The notes beneath the pieces are model-generated. The model ran no database searches, was not told the DNA's origin, and saw only the letters and a list, made by a program, of their open reading frames with translations. Shown here piece by piece: positions 1 through 5,272 of a DNA stretch of 6,524 nucleotides (position 1 is the stretch's first letter; the number at the start of each line of letters is the position of its first letter). The translations under genes were made by a program, and so were the position numbers. This DNA comes from a bacterium (GTDB taxonomy: Bacteria; Verrucomicrobiota; Verrucomicrobiia; Limisphaerales; J093), in assembly GCA_021784265.1 (NCBI GenBank), contig JAJXTA010000170.1:1-6524 (forward strand), in the 5' to 3' direction.

Positions 1-137
<137 letters not shown>

Positions 138-146
138 CCGCCGCCG

Positions 147-177
147 GCCCCGCGCTGGCGCCGCAGCGGACCGGGGC
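147..177 (+). promoter_or_regulatory. Bulged hairpin between pyrR and pyrB, possible leader control element
   Basis: Bases 147-157 (GCCCCG then CGCTG) pair with 164-168 (CAGCG) and 172-177 (CGGGGC). This makes an 11-bp stem with a 3-nt bulge (GAC, 169-171) on the 3' side and a 6-nt loop (158-163). It ends 18 nt before the pyrB ATG, and its 3' arm contains the only purine-rich stretch that could serve as a distant ribosome-binding site. The loop does not match the PyrR-binding loop consensus I know from Bacillus, and there is no following U-run, so PyrR control is only a possibility. In a genome this GC-rich, hairpins of this size can also arise by chance. Confidence 0.35.
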
Positions 178-195
178 GACCCAACATGCGAATCT

Positions 196-1161
196 ATGAG
201 CTGGAGCCGCAAAGACCTACTGGACATCCAGTCGCTGGAGCCCGAGGAACTCACCACCGTGCTCGATACCGCCCAGGCGTTCAAGGCGGTGGGCCAGCGG
301 GCGATCAAGAAGGTGCCGGCCTTGCGGGGCAAGACCGTCATTAACCTCTTCATCGAACCCTCGACTCGCACGCGGATCAGCTTCGAGCTGGCGGCCCAGC
401 GGCTCAGCGCGGACGTGATCAATTTCACCGCCGAAGCCTCGTCGCTCAAAAAGGGGGAAACCCTCAAAGACACCGCGCGCAACCTGGAGGCCCTCAATGC
501 GGATTTCATCATCATCCGCCACAGTGCCGCGGGTGCGCCGCATTTTCTCGCCCGGGTGCTGGAGGTCCACGTGGTCAACGCCGGGGACGGGGCGCACGAG
601 CACCCGACCCAGGCGTTGCTGGACGTGTTCACGATGCGGGAGAAAAAGGGGCGGCTGGCGGGGCTCAAGGTCACCATCCTGGGGGATATCCTCTACAGCC
701 GGGTGGCGCGGTCCAACGTGTGGGCGCTCCGCAAGCTTGGCGCCGAGGTCACCCTGTGCGGCCCGCCCACGCTGGTGCCGCCCGCCTTCGCTCGGATGGG
801 CTGCCGCCTCACCCACAACCTCACCGAGGCCATCGCGGACGCCGACATCATCAACTTGTTGCGCATCCAGCACGAGCGCCAGCGCAAATCGATGTTCCCG
901 GGCCTGGCCGAATACACCCGCTTGTTCGGGATCGACCGGGCGCGGCTGGCCTTGGCCAAACCGGATGCCCTGGTAATGCATCCCGGCCCCATCAACCGGG
1001 GCGTCGAGATTGACAGCGACGTGGCGGATGGCGACCGCTCGGTGATCCTCGAACAGGTCACCAACGGATTGGCGGTCCGCATGGCCGTCCTGTTTCTGAT
1101 CAACGGCGGCAAGGCGCCGCCCCCCGCCCCTCCCGCGACCCCGGCCCCCGACGCGCCGTGA
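196..1161 (+). CDS. pyrB: Aspartate carbamoyltransferase catalytic subunit
   Basis: It makes N-carbamoyl-L-aspartate from carbamoyl phosphate and L-aspartate in the cytoplasm, in de novo pyrimidine synthesis. The 321-residue protein is normal for the family (about 300-320). All main motifs are present: the carbamoyl-phosphate site STRTR at 56-60, the SSLKKGE loop at 82-88 with its lysines, RHS at 108-110, HPTQ at 136-139, [12 protein letters not shown] at 163-174 and MHPGPINRG at 261-269. The ATG at 196 is chosen because family similarity begins at once ([11 protein letters not shown]); a longer reading from base 76 would overlap pyrR and add 40 non-family residues. No clear Shine-Dalgarno sequence precedes it. 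The last 16 or so residues are a Pro/Ala tail beyond the usual end. It follows pyrR on the same strand; pyrC is not next, since the following gene converges. No PyrI-like regulatory subunit is visible. Confidence 0.97.
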   Translation: MSWSRKDLLDIQSLEPEELTTVLDTAQAFKAVGQRAIKKVPALRGKTVINLFIEPSTRTRISFELAAQRLSADVINFTAEASSLKKGETLKDTARNLEALNADFIIIRHSAAGAPHFLARVLEVHVVNAGDGAHEHPTQALLDVFTMREKKGRLAGLKVTILGDILYSRVARSNVWALRKLGAEVTLCGPPTLVPPAFARMGCRLTHNLTEAIADADIINLLRIQHERQRKSMFPGLAEYTRLFGIDRARLALAKPDALVMHPGPINRGVEIDSDVADGDRSVILEQVTNGLAVRMAVLFLINGGKAPPPAPPATPAPDAP

Positions 1162-1165
1162 GCCT

Positions 1166-1195
1166 GTCGCCGGGTGCGGCCCGAACCCGCGCGAC
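1166..1195 (+). terminator. Candidate terminator hairpin just after pyrB
   Basis: Five bases after the pyrB stop, GTCGC-CGGGT (1166-1175) pairs with ACCCG (1185-1189) and GCGAC (1191-1195). The result is a 10-bp stem with one bulged C (1190) and a 9-nt loop. There is no T-run on either side, so it is not a classical intrinsic terminator. The position between convergent genes makes a transcription-ending or mRNA 3'-protecting role plausible. It shares base 1195 with the next hairpin. Confidence 0.35.
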
Positions 1196-1226
1196 GGCCC
1201 GGGCCGGTGGGCCTCAGCCCGGGCCG
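1195..1226. terminator. Second candidate terminator hairpin between convergent pyrB and dprA
   Basis: CGGCCCGGGC (1195-1204) is a perfect inverted repeat of GCCCGGGCCG (1217-1226), with a 12-nt loop. The right arm lies in the last codons of dprA and its stop codon lies in the loop. Being symmetric, it could fold in transcripts from either side. There is no U-tract, so the assignment rests on position and stem strength only. Confidence 0.3.
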
Positions 1227-2338
1227 GCCTCGGCACCCCGGCGGCTGAACCGTTTCCCCGGCCACTGGCGCACCAGCCGTTTGAGTTCCAGGCTCAGCAG
1301 GGCCACGGACACCGCCGACACCGGCAACCCGCTGTGCCGGATCACCTCATCGATGCCAGCCTCTTCGACGGTCAGCGTGTCGAACACCTTTTGCTCGTTC
1401 TCGGACAGCGCCAAGGCCGGAAGCGTCCGGCTTTCACTGGCGCTGGCGGGACGGTTGGTCGCCGGAAACAAGTACTCGAACTCCGAGAGGATATCTTCCG
1501 CATCCTCGCAGAGCTTGGCGCCTTTCTTGATGAGGTCATGACAGCCCTTGCTCTGGGGCGAATCGATGCGACCGGGAACGGCGAAGACCTGCCGTCCGTA
1601 ATCGACCGCCATCCCCGCCGTGATCAGGGCGCCGCTGTTGAGCCCGGCCTCGACCACGACGGTCCCGAGCGTCATCCCGGCCACGATCCGATTGCGAATC
1701 GGGAAGGACTGGCGGTCCGCCGGCCGGTTGAAGGGGAATTGGGTAACCAAGGCCCCCTGCCCCGCCACCCGCTCGAAGAGCGCGGCGTTCTCGGGTGGGA
1801 ACACGAGGTTGATCCCCGTCCCCAGGACCGCGATGGTCCGCCCCTTGGCGCTGAAGGCGCCCTGGTGGGCGGCGGTATCGATCCCGCGCGCCCCGCCGCT
1901 CACTACGGTGACCCCCACGTAGGCCAGTTGGTAGGCCAGGCGCCGGGCGGCTTCCTGGCCGTAAGCGGTCGTGCGGCGCGCCCCCACCATGGCCACGGCG
2001 TTCTTGTCCTTGGCAGTCAGCTCGCCTTTAACGTAGAGCACGACCGGCGGATCATAAATGTGGCGGAGCAGTTCGGGGTAGGCCCCATCCGCCTGGGTGA
2101 GGACATGGCAACCGAAGTCGGCGATGCGTTGCAGTTCCGCGGCCAGGGGCACGGCGCGTTCCCAACCGGCGATGGCGGCGGCCGTTTCCTCGCCCACACC
2201 AGGGACGCGGGCGAGCTGGCTGGCGCTGGCCTGGAGGATGGCGGCGGCCTCGCCGAAGTGTTCGAGAAGCTGGCGGACCTTCACCGGCCCCACCCCCTCG
2301 ACCATGTTCAGGGCAACGAGGGCTTCCTTGGAATCCAT
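1214..2338 (-). CDS. dprA: DNA processing protein DprA (Smf)
   Basis: DprA binds incoming single-stranded DNA during natural transformation and loads RecA on it; it is cytoplasmic. The 374-residue product has the full layout. A helix-hairpin-helix/SAM-like region covers about 9-60, with GVGP and PGVGEETAAAIAGW. The Rossmann-like core covers about 80-285, with MVGARR at 118-122, SGGARGID at 147-154, VLGTGINLVFPPEN at 171-184, FPIRNRIVAG at 212-221 and GRQVFAVPGRID near 248-259. A C-terminal winged-helix domain covers about 312-365. ATG 2338 is preferred because MDSKEALVALN matches typical DprA starts. An in-frame GTG at 2386 would add 16 residues and overlap the upstream gene by 7 nt, so the start is not certain. 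It is the last gene of a minus-strand operon behind the DsrE-type genes. No topA is adjacent within the window. No frameshift or lost motif is seen. Confidence 0.97.
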   Translation of the reverse strand: MDSKEALVALNMVEGVGPVKVRQLLEHFGEAAAILQASASQLARVPGVGEETAAAIAGWERAVPLAAELQRIADFGCHVLTQADGAYPELLRHIYDPPVVLYVKGELTAKDKNAVAMVGARRTTAYGQEAARRLAYQLAYVGVTVVSGGARGIDTAAHQGAFSAKGRTIAVLGTGINLVFPPENAALFERVAGQGALVTQFPFNRPADRQSFPIRNRIVAGMTLGTVVVEAGLNSGALITAGMAVDYGRQVFAVPGRIDSPQSKGCHDLIKKGAKLCEDAEDILSEFEYLFPATNRPASASESRTLPALALSENEQKVFDTLTVEEAGIDEVIRHSGLPVSAVSVALLSLELKRLVRQWPGKRFSRRGAEAGPG

Positions 2339-2379
2339 CAACCGCTGATAACCGATCGCCGCCCGCGACGCAAGCCGCT

Positions 2380-2604
2380 TCACCACACCGCGACGGTGTC
2401 GGCGGCGAAGATCGCCTCGAGCAACGCGGCGTAGTCAGGGGTGGGAGACGCCAGGTCGGCCACCTGCACGGTGACGAGCCCTTGGCGTTGTTGGCATTGA
2501 ACCACCTCGAGCGCCACACCATCGTCCGCACGGGTCAGGACATGCAGGACGACCCTGCCCTGGCGCGCGGCTGGGGCCGCCGGCGGGTCAGAAACGGAGG
2601 ACAT
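2380..2604 (-). CDS. Short DsrH/TusB-like protein
   Basis: A 74-residue product starting MSSVSDPP. After a Pro/Ala-rich lead of about 16 residues the core reads VVLHVLTRADDGVALEVVQ, then alternating strand-like and helix-like segments, and it ends in TVAVW. The LHVL start of the core and the terminal Trp resemble DsrH/TusB, whose E. coli member opens with MLHTL and ends in W. However, TusB is about 95 residues and this core only about 57, so the match is weak. One cysteine is present (VQCQQ). ATG 2604 is chosen because it gives a 17-nt overlap with the preceding gene; an in-frame TTG at 2646 would add 14 unlikely residues. Position after DsrE- and DsrF-like genes is the strongest support. It may instead be an unrelated small protein. 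Confidence 0.5.
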   Translation of the reverse strand: MSSVSDPPAAPAARQGRVVLHVLTRADDGVALEVVQCQQRQGLVTVQVADLASPTPDYAALLEAIFAADTVAVW

Positions 2605-2938
2605 AGGAGCATTGGCCGGTGAGCCGGGCCAGTTCGTCGTCGTCAATCTCCCGGAACGGGAGGGTGGCTTGGCCCATCTCGCCCAGCCACGCGCTGCCCC
2701 CCTGCACTAACACCGGGCGCCCCCACTCGCCCAGGAGCGGGAGGTAGCGGGTGAAATTGTCTTCGTCCACCAAGCCGTCCACGTACTCACCCAGGGCCAA
2801 CACCGCGGCGGCGCGCAGGTAAACGGAGACCTCCGCCTTTTGCCACGCCCCGATCCCCGCGGCGACGCGGATCGCTTCCGCCGGCCGGGGGCTGCGGCGC
2901 GGGTCGGTGCCGATGAGGAACAACAAGCGGGGGAGCAT
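2588..2938 (-). CDS. DsrE-fold protein, DsrF/TusC-like
   Basis: A 116-residue protein beginning MLPRLLFLIGTDP, a buried first strand. A helix (AEAIRVAAGIGAW) and second strand (AEVSVYLRAAAVLAL) follow, as in the DsrE/F/H alpha/beta fold. The middle contains GEWGRPVLVQGGSAW and the end is a short strand, GQCSYVLRF. Length is as expected for DsrF/TusC (about 115-120). The only cysteine is near the C-terminus, so a catalytic sulfur-carrying role is not evident; DsrF/TusC subunits are usually partners of a catalytic DsrE/TusD. Its ATG lies 1 nt after the stop of the DsrE-like gene, and its 3' end overlaps the next gene by 17 nt, so translation is probably coupled. I infer a complex with its two neighbours. 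The general fold is fairly sure; the sub-family is not. Confidence 0.7.
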   Translation of the reverse strand: MLPRLLFLIGTDPRRSPRPAEAIRVAAGIGAWQKAEVSVYLRAAAVLALGEYVDGLVDEDNFTRYLPLLGEWGRPVLVQGGSAWLGEMGQATLPFREIDDDELARLTGQCSYVLRF

Positions 2939-2939
2939 G

Positions 2940-3311
2940 TCAGTTAAAACTGATGAAGCGGTCGGTGGCGCTGACGAGGTCGCTGACCACCGTCAGGCCG
3001 GCGAACGTGGCCCGGTCACTGAGAGCGATGCCGCGGCGCTGCGCCCCGTACGCGCAGGCGTAGAGCTTCAAGCCCTCGGCGCGGAGCCGCTGCAAGCCCG
3101 GGTCGTCCAAGCCACGCACGGCTTCATCGAGGCAGTAGAGATACACGTCCACGCCTTGGCCCAAAGCCGTCTGGGCCAACGCCACGCCATGGCGAAAGCT
3201 CGGGTGCTCCGGGCCAATCGAGAGGAGGATCCCCAGTTTCTTTCCGTCGAGCGCCACCAACGCAACGTAGAAAAGCCGGCTCACGATGTCAATGTGGGGT
3301 GGAATTTGCAT
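2940..3311 (-). CDS. DsrE/TusD-like sulfur-relay family protein
   Basis: A 123-residue protein. From residue 25 it reads KLGILLSIGPEHPSFRHGV, then a helix and GVDVYLYCLDEAVRGL, the signature of DsrE-type proteins. LKLYACAYGAQRRGI follows at 81-95, where Cys86 lies close to the active cysteine of DsrE/TusD, in the usual setting before an arginine-glycine pair. Cys60 is a second candidate. Such proteins carry persulfide sulfur in tRNA thiolation (TusBCD) or dissimilatory sulfur metabolism (DsrEFH); other members have no known role. ATG 3311 is taken as the start, with a weak GGTGG four bases upstream. GTG at 3284 or 3257 would start closer to the conserved strand and is possible. It is first in an operon with two more DsrE-type genes and dprA. 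No DsrC/TusE is in the window, so the pathway is uncertain. Confidence 0.85.
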   Translation of the reverse strand: MQIPPHIDIVSRLFYVALVALDGKKLGILLSIGPEHPSFRHGVALAQTALGQGVDVYLYCLDEAVRGLDDPGLQRLRAEGLKLYACAYGAQRRGIALSDRATFAGLTVVSDLVSATDRFISFN

Positions 3312-3385
3312 TGCGCCACCGGCACGTCGGCGGCTAGGCTCCGAAGCGGTCGCAGTTCGGATCGCGACGCCGGCACCACACTCTC
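3312..3385. promoter_or_regulatory. Divergent intergenic region with inverted repeat TCCGAA-N10-TTCGGA
   Basis: These 74 bp separate the start codons of the DsrE-like gene (minus) and the DUF4912 gene (plus), so promoters for both probably lie here or just inside the genes. A perfect 6-bp inverted repeat, TCCGAA (3340-3345) and TTCGGA (3356-3361) with a 10-bp spacer, sits right of the middle. The spacing would suit a dimeric regulator. CCGGCAC also occurs twice directly (3319-3325 and 3370-3376). I cannot point to convincing -35/-10 boxes. Chance occurrence of either repeat is quite possible. Confidence 0.3.
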
Positions 3386-5242
3386 GTGAAAGCGCAACCC
3401 AAGAGATCGCCTCGTCGGGGGGCCGCCGCCAAGGCTGCCCAACCCCGACGGACTCATGGCCCGGCGCCGAGCAAACCCGCCCGTCGGCGGTCGGTCCCGC
3501 GGACCGCCGCGCCGGCGAAGCCAGCACGCGCGCCCGCGCCGGCAGGTGGGGCGGTTCCGCGGGTGAAGCCGACGGCGCCGCAGGCCCCAAGGCCGCGGCC
3601 AGTCGGGACCAAACCACAAGCGGCCCGCGCCCGTTTGACCCGCGCGGGAGGCAGCAAGCCTCCCGGGCCCATTCCCGCATCGTCCAGGCCGCAGCCGCAC
3701 GGCCCGCCGACGCCCCCCGCGCCCGCGCGGCGCCCGAAAGCCCCTGGGACGTTGGCGCCGACACCGGCCCAACCCGTGGCGCGCAGCGCGAGACCGACAC
3801 GCGCGAACCCGGCCGCAACCACGCCCCGCCAAGCGCTCCCCTCCCGGGCCCGCACGGCCACACCCAAACCCAGCCCCGTGCGCCGAGCGCGGGGTGCCAA
3901 GCCCGCACGCACAAGGGGCGCGCCCCCAACCGCAGTCCCCGCCTCGGCCCCGCCGGCGCGCTCGAGCGCGCCTGAGCCGCTCCCGGAGATTCCCGCGATT
4001 CTGCTGGAGGGCGACGCCTCACCTCCGCCGATCATCCCCACCCCCACCGAGCCAAGCGTGGCCCCTGCCGCCCCGGTGACGCTGGCGCCCCGCCCCGAGG
4101 AAACGGCGGCGGCGTCGGAGCCTGCGGCCCCGCCCGAGGTTGGCGCGTCCGTCGCCGCGGTCGAGCCGGACACGGAACCGCTCGTGGAGCAAGGTGTTCA
4201 TCGGCTGTTTCTCGTGGCGCGTGATCCCCACTGGCTCTACGCGCACTGGGACCTCAGCGAAGCCGAGCTGCGCCGACACGAGGCGGCGGCAGCGGCCGGG
4301 CATCTGAGCCTGAACCTCTATTTGGAGGCGGTCCGCGGCGAACCATTCCTCTACGTACAGTTGACGCCGCAGGCGCGGGCGTGGTTTGTCCACGTGGGAC
4401 GCGGTGAAACCACCTTCGTTGGCGAACTCGGCTATCGAGACGCCAACCGCCAGTGGCGGGTGATCACGACCTCAGCCCCGGCCACGACTCCCCCCGAGGT
4501 GCGGCTGGCTCAGACCGCCGCCCTGGCCCCTGGCCCGTTGGCGCAACTCCAGCCGGACGAGGTAGTCGAAGCGGTGCGCCAAACCGCACGACGGGAGGCC
4601 GCGGTCCAAGCCGTGCTGGCAGAGTTGCGGGCTCAGGGACACCTCGCGTTGCCGCCCCCCGAGCGCGTGCCCGCCCCGGTTTGGACGCCCCCGCAGCAGG
4701 CCGCGCTGGCCGCCGTGGTCCGCACGGACGACGCGCAGCGAGTGTGGGTGGGGCCGTTGGAGGTGACCCCGTGGCTCGCCGGCTGGGTGCCGGTGGCCGC
4801 CACCTCCGTAACCGCCCCACAGTTCTCATGGCCCGCCCCAACCGGGCCGACCGCCCCCGTCCTGCCCGCGGCGGGAGCCGGCAGCTTGGCGCTGGCGCTG
4901 GGTCCGCCACCAGCACCCGGAGCCGGCCAGCCCCAGCGCGCCTTTTGGTTCAACGTGAATGCCGAACTGGTGGTCTATGGGTCCACGGCCCCGGACGCCG
5001 TCGTCACCATCGCGGGACGGCCGATCCGGCTCCGGCCCGACGGCAGCTTCAGCCTGCGCTTCGCCTTCCCCGAGGGCGAGCACCCGCTCGAGGCGAAAGC
5101 GGTGTCAGCCGACGACACCGACGGACGCTGGGTCGGCTTCCAATTCGTGCGCCGCACCGACTTCTTGGGTAACGTCGGCGTGCATCCGTCCGACCCGCAA
5201 CTGAAACCTCCCGCCGCCGGTGCCGAAGGTCTGGCGCCCTAG
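3386..5242 (+). CDS. DUF4912-domain protein with long charge-block tail, partner of GH57 enzyme
   Basis: A 618-residue protein. Residues 1-196 are low-complexity Ala/Pro/Arg/Lys with about forty Arg/Lys and no Asp or Glu at all. Residues 197-270 are Pro-rich and acidic. The DUF4912 domain starts at about 272 (HRLFLVARDPHWLYAHWDLS) and runs to about 375. A Pro/Ala linker with a helical part follows, then a beta-rich, Ig-like segment at about 520-595 with GSTAPDAVVTIAGRP and RPDGSFSLRFAFPEGEHPLEA. There is no signal peptide or membrane segment. GTG 3386 is the only usual start after the in-frame TAG at 3335-3337; no Shine-Dalgarno sequence is clear. DUF4912 proteins are often encoded beside GH57 glucan-branching enzymes, as here, but their biochemical role is unknown to me. 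The folded parts suggest carbohydrate or protein binding; the basic tail suggests binding to a polyanion. Both are inference. Confidence 0.9.
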   Translation: MKAQPKRSPRRGAAAKAAQPRRTHGPAPSKPARRRSVPRTAAPAKPARAPAPAGGAVPRVKPTAPQAPRPRPVGTKPQAARARLTRAGGSKPPGPIPASSRPQPHGPPTPPAPARRPKAPGTLAPTPAQPVARSARPTRANPAATTPRQALPSRARTATPKPSPVRRARGAKPARTRGAPPTAVPASAPPARSSAPEPLPEIPAILLEGDASPPPIIPTPTEPSVAPAAPVTLAPRPEETAAASEPAAPPEVGASVAAVEPDTEPLVEQGVHRLFLVARDPHWLYAHWDLSEAELRRHEAAAAAGHLSLNLYLEAVRGEPFLYVQLTPQARAWFVHVGRGETTFVGELGYRDANRQWRVITTSAPATTPPEVRLAQTAALAPGPLAQLQPDEVVEAVRQTARREAAVQAVLAELRAQGHLALPPPERVPAPVWTPPQQAALAAVVRTDDAQRVWVGPLEVTPWLAGWVPVAATSVTAPQFSWPAPTGPTAPVLPAAGAGSLALALGPPPAPGAGQPQRAFWFNVNAELVVYGSTAPDAVVTIAGRPIRLRPDGSFSLRFAFPEGEHPLEAKAVSADDTDGRWVGFQFVRRTDFLGNVGVHPSDPQLKPPAAGAEGLAP

Positions 5243-5272
5243 GTCCGGCGCCGCCCCACCGGGCCCCGCTGC

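Noticed and set aside
217..1236. Long open frame antisense to pyrB (339 codons)
   Set aside because: It covers a fully conserved pyrB with intact motifs. Its protein is Arg/Gly-rich with no recognisable domain, as expected for an antisense frame in GC-rich DNA.
1334..2434. Long open frame antisense to dprA (366 codons)
   Set aside because: dprA on the other strand has every expected motif; the antisense product shows no family features.
2941..2952. Palindrome CAGTTAAAACTG at the end of the DsrE-like gene
   Set aside because: It is short, lies within codons at a tight gene junction and has almost no loop, so a terminator or operator role is unlikely.
3386..3980. Tandem DNA repeat or CRISPR-like array in the Pro/Ala-rich region
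   Set aside because: The repetition is only in amino-acid composition; I see no exact, regularly spaced DNA repeat units.
3312..4022. N-terminal extension of the DsrE-like gene by about 237 codons
   Set aside because: It runs antisense through the DUF4912 gene's repetitive tail. The added sequence is Arg/Ala/Gly-rich with no domain, and the DsrE family starts near residue 25 of the short form.
3286..4173. Overlapping open frames on both strands across the DUF4912 tail
   Set aside because: Very high GC removes stop codons from all frames here. Only the 3386-5242 frame continues into recognisable DUF4912 and Ig-like segments. The tail frame itself still deserves a codon-position check.
4453..5172. 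239-codon plus-strand frame overlapping the DUF4912 gene
   Set aside because: It is out of frame with the conserved domains and gives an Arg/Gly/Ala-rich product without family features.
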